A stretch of 64,000 nucleotides of DNA from Neorhizobium sp. JUb45 (GCF_004343585.1 NZ_SLYW01000006.1:124001-188000); one strand, 5' to 3'; shown: positions 43,152 to 52,533, numbered from the stretch's first letter. Numbers and translations are program-made. Notes: generated by a model from the sequence alone, not told the origin.

Positions 43152-45788
43152 ATGGCCGACGACAAGCTTCGAACCTACAAGCAAAAGCGTGATTTCAAGC
43201 GCACCACTGAGCCGGGCGGGGTCGTACAGGTAAAACCGTCGAACCGCCTGCGTTTCGTCATTCAGAAGCACGATGCGACACGCCTGCATTACGATCTGCG
43301 GCTTGAACTGGATGGTGTGTTCAAATCATGGGCCGTGACGCGCGGCCCATCGCTCGATCCGGACGACAAGCGCCTGGCGGTCGAGGTGGAGGATCATCCA
43401 CTTGATTACGGTGATTTCGAAGGCACGATCCCGAAAGGCGAATACGGTGGTGGTACCGTCATGCTGTGGGACCGCGGCACCTGGGAACCGGAAGGTGATC
43501 TGTCCCCGGAGGAGGCTATCGAAAAGGGCGATCTGAAATTCGTGCTTCATGGCGCTCGCCTGCACGGCAGCTTTGTTCTGGTGCGCATGAAGAACGACCG
43601 TGACGGAGGCAAGCGCACCAACTGGCTTCTGATCAAACATCGCGATGATCACGCGGTCAGTCGCAATGGCGGCGCAATCCTCACCCGCGAGAAGAACTCG
43701 GTCGCGTCTGGTCGGGATATGGCGACGATTGCGGACGGCAGAGGAAGGAAGCCGCGACCGTTCATGTTAAGTGAACCGGTGATTGAAGCGGACGCCATCT
43801 GGGACAGCAGCGAGGGACTTGCAGCAGAAAACCGCAGGACCCGCGATGAAAGAAGCTTTTCGAAAAACGAGCGGACCTCCGAGGTGACGATGCCGGACTT
43901 CATTGCGCCGCAACTCTGCAAGACACAGGACAGGCCACCCCCGGGGTCAGCATGGCTGCATGAAATCAAGTTCGATGGCTACCGGATCCAGATGCGCGTG
44001 GAAGCGGGTAAGGTCATCTTGAAAACACGCAAGGGCCTGGACTGGACAGACCGTTTTCGCCAGATCGCCACGGATGCTGCCGATTTGCCGGACGCAATCA
44101 TCGATGGTGAGATATGTGCCCTAGACGATCATGGTGCGCCCGATTTTGCGGCCCTGCAGGTCGCGCTGTCCGAAGGCAACACAAAAGATCTGGTCTATTT
44201 CGCCTTTGACCTTTTGTTCGATGCCGATCAAGATTTACGCGAACAGCCGTTGGACAAGCGCAAGAAGCGCCTTGAAAGCGTTTTGGCCGATGGCAAGGCG
44301 GGGCCTCGCATCCGTTATGTCGATCATTTCGAAACCGGTGGCGATGCGGTTCTGCGGTCGGCCTGCAAACTGTCCCTCGAAGGCATCGTCTCGAAAAAGC
44401 TGGATGCACCGTATCAATCCGGCCGGAGCGATAGCTGGATTAAATCCAAATGCCGGGCAGGGCATGAAGTGGTCATCGGTGGTTACGCCACCAATGGCAG
44501 CCAGTTCCGGTCGCTGCTGGGGGGTGTCTATCGAGACAAGCATTTTGTCTATGTCGGTCGTGTCGGCACGGGGTTCGGCGCCGGTCGTTCCAGGCTGCTG
44601 TTGGATACCCTGAAACCCCAGATCGTCGCCCGTTCTCCCTTCACAGGTATCGGCGCACCGAAAAAGGAAGCCGGGGTCCATTGGGTCAAGCCGGAAAAAG
44701 TTGCCGAAATCGAATTTGCCGGATGGGGTGCCAACGGACTTGTGCGCCAGGCGGCGTTCAAGGGACTGAGGGAAGACAAGCCGGCTGACGAGGTTACCAC
44801 CGAAGAACCGGCTTCGCCAACGAAGGCTGAAATCACGAAGCCGCCTGAACGCAATGCGGCACTTTCGAAAGCCTCATCACGTTCGGCTCGGGCAGAGGTG
44901 ATGGGCGTTCTGATCTCTCATCCCGCCAAGGCGCTTTGGCCGGGCAACCAGAATCCAGTCACCAAACAGGACCTGGCTGAGTATTATGAGGCCGTCGGCG
45001 GCTGGCTGATCGACCATGTTCGCGGTCGCCCCTGTTCCGTGATCCGCGCGCCGGATGGAATTGGTGGAGAACAGTTTTTCCAACGTCATGCCATGTCGGG
45101 AACATCGAACCTTCTGGAGCTGGTGAAGGTCTCGGGCGACAGGAAACCCTATCTGCAGGTCGATCGTGTCGAAGGGCTGGCGGCGCTGGCGCAGGTAGCG
45201 GCTCTCGAGCTGCATCCCTGGAACTGCCAGCCGAACGAACCGGAAGTCCCCGGTCGGCTTGTCTTCGATCTCGATCCAGGTCCCGACGTGCCTTTCCCGA
45301 CAGTGGTCGAAACGGCCCGGGCCTTGCGTGACCGCCTCGACGCGCTTGGACTTCTCAGCTTCTGCAAGACGACAGGCGGAAAGGGACTGCATGTCGTGAC
45401 GCCGCTCCAAGCGACAAAAGGAACGTCGCCGAACTGGGATGATGCAAAGAATTTTGCCCGCCGTGTGTGCGAACAGATGGCGCAAGAGCAACCGGAACTT
45501 TACCTGACGAAGATGGCGAAGAAGCTGCGGAACGGCCGCATCTTTCTCGACTATCTGCGCAATGACCGGATGGCGACGGCGGTGGCGCCCTTGTCACCGC
45601 GGGCCAGGCCCGGCGCCACGGTATCCATGCCTCTAACCTGGGCTCAGGTGAAAACCGATCTCGATCCGACGCGTTTCACGATCCGCACGGTGCCCGCCCT
45701 GATCGAAAAGAGCGATGCGTGGAGGGATTATTGCCAATCCGAACGCTCGCTCGCCGAGGCGATCAAGCGGCTCGACAGGATGATCTGA
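43152..45788 (+). CDS. ligD: multifunctional DNA ligase D
   Basis: An 878-residue LigD with all three domains. The 3'-phosphoesterase is N-terminal (HDATRLHYDLRLELDGV; DYGDFEGTIPKGEYGGG). The ATP-dependent ligase follows, with adenylated Lys273 in EIKFDGYR and the OB-fold part ending near 560. The polymerase/primase is C-terminal (about 590-878, with DLDPGPDVPF). The linker at about 550-590 is Thr/Glu/Lys-rich. The enzyme seals double-strand breaks with Ku, encoded convergently by two genes. The stress promoter ahead of the SDR gene probably drives it. Confidence 0.96.
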   Translation: MADDKLRTYKQKRDFKRTTEPGGVVQVKPSNRLRFVIQKHDATRLHYDLRLELDGVFKSWAVTRGPSLDPDDKRLAVEVEDHPLDYGDFEGTIPKGEYGGGTVMLWDRGTWEPEGDLSPEEAIEKGDLKFVLHGARLHGSFVLVRMKNDRDGGKRTNWLLIKHRDDHAVSRNGGAILTREKNSVASGRDMATIADGRGRKPRPFMLSEPVIEADAIWDSSEGLAAENRRTRDERSFSKNERTSEVTMPDFIAPQLCKTQDRPPPGSAWLHEIKFDGYRIQMRVEAGKVILKTRKGLDWTDRFRQIATDAADLPDAIIDGEICALDDHGAPDFAALQVALSEGNTKDLVYFAFDLLFDADQDLREQPLDKRKKRLESVLADGKAGPRIRYVDHFETGGDAVLRSACKLSLEGIVSKKLDAPYQSGRSDSWIKSKCRAGHEVVIGGYATNGSQFRSLLGGVYRDKHFVYVGRVGTGFGAGRSRLLLDTLKPQIVARSPFTGIGAPKKEAGVHWVKPEKVAEIEFAGWGANGLVRQAAFKGLREDKPADEVTTEEPASPTKAEITKPPERNAALSKASSRSARAEVMGVLISHPAKALWPGNQNPVTKQDLAEYYEAVGGWLIDHVRGRPCSVIRAPDGIGGEQFFQRHAMSGTSNLLELVKVSGDRKPYLQVDRVEGLAALAQVAALELHPWNCQPNEPEVPGRLVFDLDPGPDVPFPTVVETARALRDRLDALGLLSFCKTTGGKGLHVVTPLQATKGTSPNWDDAKNFARRVCEQMAQEQPELYLTKMAKKLRNGRIFLDYLRNDRMATAVAPLSPRARPGATVSMPLTWAQVKTDLDPTRFTIRTVPALIEKSDAWRDYCQSERSLAEAIKRLDRMI

Positions 45789-45808
45789 ACGATCGCACCC
45801 TTCCGTCG

Positions 45809-46624
45809 CTATTTATTCTTCGAGCTGCGGTTGTCAGCCTCGACCGATTTGCGCAGGGCATCCATGATGTTGATGACATTGCTCGGCTTGTCGGTCTCGG
45901 ATGTGCTCGCCTTTTTCGGCGCAGGCGCGCGGCGATGTTTCTTTTTCGAATTGATGATGTCGAGGAGATTTTCTTGTACGGGGTCGGAGACCATTTTGGC
46001 GTCCCATGGCCGGGTCTGCTTCTCGATGAGCTTGCGGATCAGCGGCAGCATTGCCTTTTCCGGCTTTTCCTTGCCTAACCCTTTGAAATAATCGGCCTCG
46101 TCTCTGACCTCGTCGCCATATCTGAGGGTCCAGAGCACGATACCCTTGCCGCGTGGTTCCAGCATCACCGCCCGTTCTCGGCGGCCCAGCACCAGTCGGG
46201 AGATGCCGACCATTTTCTGCTTGTCCATTGCGGCGCGAATGACCGCGAAGGCCTCGTCGCTCACCTTGTCGTTCGGTGTCAGGTAATAGGGCTTGTCCAG
46301 CCAGATCCAGTCGATCTCGTCGCGTGGCGCAAATGTCGAGATGTCGATGGTCTTTGTGCTCTCCAGCGCCACATTGTCGAGGTCGTCGTCTTCCAGCATG
46401 ACGTAATCGTCCTCGCTGCGCTGATATCCTTTCACCTCGTCCTTGTCGCGAACCGGCTTGCCCGTGCCCGAATCCACGTACTGGCTGAGCACCCGGTTGC
46501 CGGTATCGCGATTGAGGGTGTGGAACTTGACCTTGTCGCCATCAGACGTCGCAGGCGTCATTTCGACCGAACAGGTGACCAGCGAAAGCTTCAGATAGCC
46601 TTTCCAATAGGGGCGCAGTGCCAT
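45809..46624 (-). CDS. ku: Ku protein (first copy)
   Basis: A 271-residue bacterial Ku. It starts MALRPYWKGYLKLSLVTC, and has the core beta-barrel with HTLNRDTGNRVLSQYVD, YVMLEDDDLD, and IDWIWLDKPYYL. The C-terminal part (SKKKHRRAPAPKK and a Lys/Asn-rich end) is basic and flexible, as in Ku that recruits LigD. It encircles DNA ends in non-homologous end joining. It is 16 bases behind the second Ku gene on the same transcript and converges on ligD. Confidence 0.95.
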   Translation of the reverse strand: MALRPYWKGYLKLSLVTCSVEMTPATSDGDKVKFHTLNRDTGNRVLSQYVDSGTGKPVRDKDEVKGYQRSEDDYVMLEDDDLDNVALESTKTIDISTFAPRDEIDWIWLDKPYYLTPNDKVSDEAFAVIRAAMDKQKMVGISRLVLGRRERAVMLEPRGKGIVLWTLRYGDEVRDEADYFKGLGKEKPEKAMLPLIRKLIEKQTRPWDAKMVSDPVQENLLDIINSKKKHRRAPAPKKASTSETDKPSNVINIMDALRKSVEADNRSSKNK

Positions 46625-46639
46625 GTAACGATCTCCTGC

Positions 46640-47512
46640 CTATCCTGCTTTCTGACGTGACGTGTTTTCGGATGATTTGGGCGCCTTTTTGCGTGCGCTG
46701 TTGGCGTTCGCAGACTTTGGCTTGCTGGTGGATTTCTTGGAAGCGCCAGCGCTGTCCCTCAAGGCCTGCAGCAGGTCGCTCGGTTTCGACGCCTTGACGG
46801 CCTTCGGCTTCTTGAACGGCTTGCCCTCGATCTTGGCCTTGACCATTTCGGCCAAGGCTTCCTCGTATCGATCATCGAATTTGGATGGATCGTAGCCGCC
46901 CTTTTTCGTGGCGATAATATGCGACGCAAGATCGAGCAATTCCTTGTCGATTTTTATATCCGGCATATCATCGAACGCCTCGTCGGCTGAGCGGACCTCG
47001 TAATCAAAGTTCAGCGTCGTGCCGATCAATCCATCACCATGGGGGCGAATCAGAACCGTTCGCAGACGACGAAACAGCACGGTACTCGCAATCGCCGCAA
47101 CCTTGGCTTCCTTCATGCCGTCACGCAACAGGGCAAACGCCTCCTCGCCGGATGTCTGAGGTGCGAGATAATAGGGTTTGTCGAAGTAGACATCATCGAT
47201 CTCGTCGCATGCGATGAACGCATCAATGGCAAGTGTCTTGTCGCTGTCGGGAATGGCGGCTGCGATTTCCTCGGGCTCAAGGACGACATATCGGCCATTG
47301 CCGGTCTCATATCCCTTTACCTGGTCGTCATGTTCGACTGCATCGCCAGTCTCGCTGTCGACAAATTCCCGGCGCACGCGATTGCCCGTCCTGCGGTTGA
47401 GGATGTTGAAGCTGATCCGTTCCGAAGAGGAGGCCGCTGTGTAAAGTGCCACAGGGCAGGAAACCTCACCGAAGGTAATATGTCCTTTCCAGTTCGCACG
47501 CGGTGCACTCAT
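46640..47512 (-). CDS. ku: Ku protein (second copy)
   Basis: A 290-residue Ku paralogue, about as long as the first but with a longer, Lys/Ser/Ala-rich C-terminal tail (AKIEGKPFKKPKAVK and after). The core begins RANWKGHITFGEVSCPVALY and holds FNILNRRTGNRVRREFVD and IDDVYFDKPYYLAP. Two Ku copies side by side occur in several rhizobia, where they may form heterodimers. A GGAAC-N19-TT promoter lies 33 bases before the start. Confidence 0.95.
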   Translation of the reverse strand: MSAPRANWKGHITFGEVSCPVALYTAASSSERISFNILNRRTGNRVRREFVDSETGDAVEHDDQVKGYETGNGRYVVLEPEEIAAAIPDSDKTLAIDAFIACDEIDDVYFDKPYYLAPQTSGEEAFALLRDGMKEAKVAAIASTVLFRRLRTVLIRPHGDGLIGTTLNFDYEVRSADEAFDDMPDIKIDKELLDLASHIIATKKGGYDPSKFDDRYEEALAEMVKAKIEGKPFKKPKAVKASKPSDLLQALRDSAGASKKSTSKPKSANANSARKKAPKSSENTSRQKAG

Positions 47513-47544
47513 CTCGGCCTACTCCTTACACTGTCGTTTCATAG

Positions 47545-47570
47545 AACCGAATGGCCCACGGAATCGTTCC
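47545..47570 (-). promoter_or_regulatory. EcfG-type promoter candidate for the Ku operon
   Basis: On the minus strand GGAAC (47570-47566), 19 bases, TT (47546-47545), 33 bases before the second Ku gene. Confidence 0.5.
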
Positions 47571-47610
47571 GCAAGATTGGCTTTGCGGAGTTGATCGATG
47601 GCGAGGCCGT

Positions 47611-47985
47611 TCACATCGGGTGCGCCGGTGGCCGTTGGGTCATTCGCACGCGAACACCCGCATGCCCAACGCGGCGTGTTTCCGATACCTGTGCAGACTG
47701 ATGTTCGCAGGCGGCTATCTTTAAGGATCTGATTTCCGCGGCAGCCTGCAGAAGCGCTGATGCAATCTCTACGTCGGTGAAGGCCGGGACCGCCCGTGCC
47801 ATTGTCATCATGTCGATTGCGACATCCTGACCCTGGCCATAGGAGGCAAGACCGACGCATTCGCGCATATCTCGGATCGTTTCATAGGAAATATCGAGGA
47901 GGCAGGCCCGTGTAGCCTCTGGCAACCGATCAATACGGTTGGCAGCCTTCACGAGCGCGGCAACAAAGTCTGATGCATTCTGCAT
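47611..47985 (-). CDS. hypothetical helical protein
   Basis: A 124-residue protein, helical in the first 90 residues (VAALVKAANRIDRLPEATRA, ETIRDMRECVGLASYGQGQ, IASALLQAAAEIRSL) and with an Arg/Pro-rich tail. No domain is recognised. It has a stress-type promoter and lies upstream of the Ku operon on the same strand. It could be a member of the same stress response, but has no obvious DNA repair feature. Confidence 0.6.
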   Translation of the reverse strand: MQNASDFVAALVKAANRIDRLPEATRACLLDISYETIRDMRECVGLASYGQGQDVAIDMMTMARAVPAFTDVEIASALLQAAAEIRSLKIAACEHQSAQVSETRRVGHAGVRVRMTQRPPAHPM

Positions 47986-48020
47986 CTCATCACCATGACC
48001 TTTATATTCTGGTCTGACCT

Positions 48021-48046
48021 AACACGAACTGGCGTGAATCAGTTCC
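48021..48046 (-). promoter_or_regulatory. EcfG-type promoter candidate
   Basis: On the minus strand GGAAC (48046-48042), 19 bases, TT (48022-48021), 36 bases before the hypothetical gene at 47985. Confidence 0.45.
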
Positions 48047-48163
48047 CTTAGGGCATTACTTGCAAACCGCCGGAGACCTTGCGACGCGCTAAAATGTTTG
48101 ACGATTGCCGCAACCTTTTCATTCATCCTGCATTATCGGCGCGCATTGCAGGAGACGAGAAGA

Positions 48164-48391
48164 ATGAAGGTGATCGAGGACTGGCTCGAGGATAAGCTGG
48201 CAGCGCGAAAAATGGTGCTGGGATATGTCGAGGATGCCAGCGAGTTCAGCATGCTGGCGGGAGCTTTGCGAGCCGAGGCGCAAGCGGCGGGCTATAGTCC
48301 CAACATGTTGGTCAAGGCATGCGGTGGAGACATCTGCTCATACCTGATGCAGGTAACGCAACGTACGGACATGCAGATAGCGGCTGAGTAA
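48164..48391 (+). CDS. small hypothetical protein
   Basis: A 75-residue protein. The ATG at 48164 has an AGGAGA ribosome site, whereas the open frame further upstream has none. It is helical and slightly acidic (MKVIEDWLEDKLAARKMVLG, FSMLAGALRAEAQAAG), with two cysteines near the end. No family is recognised, though it is similar in character to small rhizobial proteins of the DUF768 or DUF982 kind. There is no sign of an operon. Confidence 0.55.
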   Translation: MKVIEDWLEDKLAARKMVLGYVEDASEFSMLAGALRAEAQAAGYSPNMLVKACGGDICSYLMQVTQRTDMQIAAE

Positions 48392-48496
48392 CGTGTGGCC
48401 TTTGGAAGCGCGTTATAGCTCCAGACTGTTTACAGACTTTAAGATAGTAAGATGATGCCAGTTCTTTTTGGGACAAGCCTGTGACAGCAGGCATAA

Positions 48497-48845
48497 TTCA
48501 TTTTCGGCTCGCTCGAGGCCAGTCAGTTCATCATAAAAAACTGGTCACGTCATTGCATTATGTGCCTTCAGCGCGATTTATCCCGGGCCCGGCTTGCATG
48601 CTGGGATCTTTCTGAAGGAGCTTTACGTGACCCGGAATTGTCGCAGCGCCGGTCTCGGTAAGGCATTGATGCGAGAGCTTGCGATCATCGCCCGACAAAG
48701 AAATCTAAAGCGCATCGACTGGACTGCCGATGCGGACGATAAGCGTCTTCTGCAATTCTACGATGAGCTGGGCGGCACACGCCGGCCCGAAAAGCTGTTT
48801 TACCGTCTGGATGGCAACGCTCTTCTCCGGCTGGGCGAAGGTTAG
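48497..48845 (+). pseudogene. GNAT acetyltransferase remnant
   Basis: The acetyl-CoA-binding half of a GNAT protein is intact in one frame: FLKELYVTRNCRSAGLGKALMRELA, with a following aromatic C-terminus (LLQFYDELGG, KLFYRLDG). Upstream, the reading matches the family only if the frame changes at a run of six A residues (48535-48540): FGSLEASQFII lies in one frame and TGHVIALCAFSAIYPGPGL in the other. The N-terminal third (about 50 residues) is absent. The gene is therefore a truncated, frameshifted copy; only an internal TTG at 48594 would give a short product. Confidence 0.65.
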
Positions 48846-48952
48846 CCGAAAATGGCTTCCTTCAATGCATCACCGAAAGACCGGTGGCAGACTCTATTGC
48901 CGTTGCGTGTTGTGCAGATTTTTGCAGAACGGCAGCCCTGCCGGCGGTTTGA

Positions 48953-50203
48953 TCATTGACGGGTAATGGTGGGTCCGCCGAGCAGTTGCGCCCTGGGTCT
49001 GAGAAACGTCTTTATCCCGTTTTTCCAACCTGCAAGTGCAAGCACCGACGACCTGATGGCCCCGTACAAGTCGGTTGTGTCTAGGATCACAATGTCCGCC
49101 GGTCCGCCGATTGCCAGCTTATGCTTTACCCCCATGATTGCTGCAGCCTTCGCCCCAACCATGTCAAACACCAGCTCGATGTCTGCATCACGGGAAAGCT
49201 GCATGACATTGGCATAGAGATTGGCCATCCTCGACAGCGACGCGTCACCGAACGGGGTGAACGGGTTCAATACGTTGTTGGTGGCAATGGCCGTTCTGAC
49301 GCCAAGGGCTGCGAGACGGTGCGCCGGCGTGATGCCGCGCGGAATGTTTGACGTATATTGCCGCCCCGTCAGAAAAAGGTCCGTCGCCGGCAGGACGGTC
49401 AAAGCGATGCCAGCATCGGCAAGTTTATGGCCGATTTCCGCAAGTGCCGACGGTTCCAGCGCAGAAAGATTGGTGACATGGCCGATCGTGACGCGACCGC
49501 CGTAACCGTTCTGCCGTGTCGCCTCGATCACCGCCGGCAGGTCCGTTTTTGTCGGATCAAGACTGAAGTCGAGATGGAAATCGATATCCACGTCGTGTGT
49601 TCTGGCGAGCGCAAAAATCCTGCGGATATGTTCGGCCGGATCGGCATCGGTATAGGGGCAGCCGCCGATCAGGTCCGCACCCGAACGGAGCGCCTCGTCG
49701 AGCATGGCTTCCGTCTCCGGTTCCTGCGTCAGGCCTTCCTGCGCGAAAGCACAGATCTGGATGTCGATCGCAAATGCATAGTCTTCCCGCACCCGCTTGA
49801 TCGCCTCGAACGAGCGCATGCCGGCCCGCGGATCGATTTCGACAAAGGTCCGCATACGGTTGGTACCGTGCTGGATCGCCCTGGCGACAAGCGCCGCCGC
49901 CCGTTCGTAGACATCCTCCTCGGTAAAGCCGGCTTTTGCCTGCGCCGTTTCCCGCACCCCCTCCTCAAGCGTGCCGGCGCAGATCGTGCAGCGATCCAGA
50001 ATGCAGGCCTTGTCGAGGTGGATGTGACTGTCGACGAAACCCGGAAAGGCGAAGGCGCCGTCGAGATCCTCTTCCTCCACAGCCTCGCAACGCAGCCCCG
50101 GCGCAATTTTCGCGATAAGGCCGTCCTGGATGGCAATATCGACAGGATCGGGGTGTTGGGCGGTGCGAACGTTGCGCAGCAGAAGATCGACTTTCATACT
50201 CAC
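48953..50203 (-). CDS. cytosine deaminase-like amidohydrolase
   Basis: A 416-residue metal-dependent amidohydrolase of the cytosine deaminase type. The N-terminal metal site is GFVDSHIHLDKA near residue 55, a second His cluster is DFHLDFSLD near 215 and GHVTNLSAL follows. The later Asp is less clear (TAIATNNVLNPFTPFGDAS). Such enzymes deaminate or hydrolyse cyclic amides. It overlaps the gamma-glutamyltransferase gene by 4 nt and belongs to the leftward arm of the GntR-controlled locus. Confidence 0.82.
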   Translation of the reverse strand: MSMKVDLLLRNVRTAQHPDPVDIAIQDGLIAKIAPGLRCEAVEEEDLDGAFAFPGFVDSHIHLDKACILDRCTICAGTLEEGVRETAQAKAGFTEEDVYERAAALVARAIQHGTNRMRTFVEIDPRAGMRSFEAIKRVREDYAFAIDIQICAFAQEGLTQEPETEAMLDEALRSGADLIGGCPYTDADPAEHIRRIFALARTHDVDIDFHLDFSLDPTKTDLPAVIEATRQNGYGGRVTIGHVTNLSALEPSALAEIGHKLADAGIALTVLPATDLFLTGRQYTSNIPRGITPAHRLAALGVRTAIATNNVLNPFTPFGDASLSRMANLYANVMQLSRDADIELVFDMVGAKAAAIMGVKHKLAIGGPADIVILDTTDLYGAIRSSVLALAGWKNGIKTFLRPRAQLLGGPTITRQ

Positions 50204-51771
50204 TCCAATAGGGCGATGGCGCAGCCATCGCTGCGCGGATCATGCGCGCCTTCCATCCCGCCGTCATCGCCGATGCGAATGACGCCGGCCTGTCCGGAAA
50301 GAGCACTCAAGGCCGGGATAGTGATGACCTCGTGGCCGCGGGCGGTGAGCGTGGCGAGAACATTGTCGCCGACCGATTGTTCGATCTTCAGGTTGTCGCG
50401 ACTGTCGGAAAAGGTGCGGCCGAGCAGAAAACGCGGAGCCGAGAGCGCAGCCAGCGGATCGAGACCGTGGTCGATCAGACGGCTGAGCAGCACGGTCAAA
50501 GTCTGCGGCTGACCGTCGGCCCCTTGTGTTCCGTAAAGAAGATGCGGACGCCCGTTCTTCAAGCCTATGCCCGGATTGAGCGTGTAGAAGGGGCGTTTGC
50601 CGGGCGCAAGCACATTGGGGCTTTCGGGATCGGTGCTGAACGCGGCCCCGCGGTTCTGCCAGATGATGCCGGTATCGGGTAAAAGGACGCCGCTGCCCCA
50701 GTCGTAATAGGTGCTCTGCAAAACGCTCGCGGACCGGCCCTCGCCATCGACGGCGGCAAGATAGACCGTATCGCCGGTCTGGAAACGGTGCGGCCATGGC
50801 AGGGCGGCTTTGGGATCGATGGCAGCCGCCTTGTGTGAGAGGGTTTTGGCCGCGATCCATTCGCCACATTGCTGCGCGACAAAATCCGGATCGGCGATCT
50901 GGCCCCGGTCGATAAAGGCCTGTTTCACCGCCTCGACGCAGAAATGGTAGAAATCCGGGGATGTCGGATCCACGTCCTGCATCGGAAAACGGGAGAGGAT
51001 GCCCATGATGGCAAGCGTCGAAATACCCTGGGAAGGGGGTGGCGGTGCCAGAAGTGTTATGCCGCGATAATCGATGGATACCGGATCGGCGAGCGTGGCT
51101 GCCGTTTTTATCAGGTCGCCCGCACGGATCGGGCTGCCGGCTTTCTCAAGGGCGACTGCAATCCGGTGCCCGGTGTCACCCTCATAAAATTCGCGGTGCC
51201 CGTGCAGCGCGATCGCTTCCAGAACAGTGGCAAGCTGTGGCTGACGCTGCTCTCCTTCTGTCACGAAAGCGCTGGCGACACCCGGCCAGTTTTCGATTTC
51301 TCCGTTGCGGAAGGCATGCCAGTGCCGTTGCGACTGGCTGACCGGAAAACCGCCGGCCGCCAGTTCGATCGCATCGGCAAGCAGCGCTCCGAGGGTTTCC
51401 TTGCCCTGCCAGTTGTCTGCGGAAAACCGCAGTGCCTCGCCCCAGCTGTCGATCACGGCCGCGGTCGTCAGCGCCGAAAGCGGCCCGCGTGCCGGGATCG
51501 TTTCCAGCACCGGCAGTTCGGCTGCGGCCTGGCCGATGCCCATGATCGCCTTCTGCCGTCCCTGCCGGTCGGCGACGATCCAGATCGCATCGCCGCCGAG
51601 CCCGCAAAAATGCGGGTAAACGACGGTCAGCGCGGCGCCAGCCGCAATCACCGCCTCGATTGCCGTGCCGCCGCGGCGCAATACCTTGGCGCCGGCCTCG
51701 CTGGCGCGCCTGTGCGGGCTCGTCACCATGCCCTGCCGGGACCGTGCCGCTGAATTCGCCGTCTGGTCCAT
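50200..51771 (-). CDS. gamma-glutamyltransferase-family protein
   Basis: A 523-residue Ntn-hydrolase of the gamma-glutamyltransferase family. Early motif: HRRASEAGAKVLRRGGTAIEAVIA near residue 22. The presumed autocleavage nucleophile is the Thr of GDTVYLAAVD near 355; after it come the small-subunit features. The usual TTH around the nucleophile is altered (GDTVYL), so substrate and processing may differ. No signal peptide is visible, unlike periplasmic family members. The ATG at 51771 is one base after the GntR stop. It may release glutamate or cleave an amide in the catabolic route. Confidence 0.8.
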   Translation of the reverse strand: MDQTANSAARSRQGMVTSPHRRASEAGAKVLRRGGTAIEAVIAAGAALTVVYPHFCGLGGDAIWIVADRQGRQKAIMGIGQAAAELPVLETIPARGPLSALTTAAVIDSWGEALRFSADNWQGKETLGALLADAIELAAGGFPVSQSQRHWHAFRNGEIENWPGVASAFVTEGEQRQPQLATVLEAIALHGHREFYEGDTGHRIAVALEKAGSPIRAGDLIKTAATLADPVSIDYRGITLLAPPPPSQGISTLAIMGILSRFPMQDVDPTSPDFYHFCVEAVKQAFIDRGQIADPDFVAQQCGEWIAAKTLSHKAAAIDPKAALPWPHRFQTGDTVYLAAVDGEGRSASVLQSTYYDWGSGVLLPDTGIIWQNRGAAFSTDPESPNVLAPGKRPFYTLNPGIGLKNGRPHLLYGTQGADGQPQTLTVLLSRLIDHGLDPLAALSAPRFLLGRTFSDSRDNLKIEQSVGDNVLATLTARGHEVITIPALSALSGQAGVIRIGDDGGMEGAHDPRSDGCAIALLE

Positions 51772-51772
51772 G

Positions 51773-52462
51773 TTATTCGGACGCCGACATGTAGCGGTTG
51801 AGGATTTCGGCGATATCGGGACCATCGTCCTTGTCATCTGTCTTGGCACGGTCTTCGACGGCATGCAGGTGATGGTCCATGATCCGGCTTGCGGTTTCCG
51901 GGTCCTGTTCCTTCAGTGCCTCGATCAGCTGCACGTGCTCGTCGATGCCGCATTCGGCGGAATGCGGGCGGCCAAAACGGGCAAGGATCAGCGACGAGCG
52001 CGAGACGACCTGGCTGATGAAGTCGATCAGCAGTTTCGAGCCGGTGAGTTCGGCAAGCAGGATGTGGAACTCGCCGGCAAGCCTGATCGAGCGGGGCGAG
52101 GAGGCCTGAAGCGCTCTTTCCTCCTCCCTGACATGGCTGATCAGCGCATCGATGCCATCGCGCGGCATGCGTTTGCACAGCCTTTCGATCACCTCGCGTT
52201 CGAGGCAGCGCCGCAAGGCGAACACTTCCTCGGCCTCTTCCAGCGTCGGCATGGCGACGGCGGCGCCACGGTTCGGCTTGATCTCGACAAGCCCGTCGGA
52301 GGCAAGCCGTAAGAGCGCATTGCGCGCACTCGTACGGCTGACGCCAAACGTATCGCCGATGGAATCCTCCGGCAGTTTGGTGCCCGGCTTCAACGCCTGT
52401 TCAAGTATGGCTCGGCGAAGCGACGCATAGATCGCATCGCTTCTGCTGAGATTCGTGGACAT
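51773..52462 (-). CDS. GntR/FCD-family transcriptional regulator
   Basis: A 229-residue repressor-type regulator. The N-terminal winged helix is RSDAIYASLRRAILEQALKPG and SRTSARNALLRLASDGLVE; the C-terminal FCD ligand domain (about 90-215) has EFHILLAELTGS and DEHVQLIEALKEQDPE with the metal-binding His residues. The ATG at 52462 is preferred; another at 52489 lies within a TGCATGCA palindrome. It is transcribed toward the gamma-glutamyltransferase gene and divergent from the ABC transporter operon, with palindromes between. It likely represses both arms until a pathway metabolite binds. Confidence 0.9.
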   Translation of the reverse strand: MSTNLSRSDAIYASLRRAILEQALKPGTKLPEDSIGDTFGVSRTSARNALLRLASDGLVEIKPNRGAAVAMPTLEEAEEVFALRRCLEREVIERLCKRMPRDGIDALISHVREEERALQASSPRSIRLAGEFHILLAELTGSKLLIDFISQVVSRSSLILARFGRPHSAECGIDEHVQLIEALKEQDPETASRIMDHHLHAVEDRAKTDDKDDGPDIAEILNRYMSASE

Positions 52463-52533
52463 CGCTGTCGACCTTTCTCCTGCATGCATTTTCTACGCAT
52501 ATTGCACAAAAAGTGTACGGCATCCAGTCCAAT

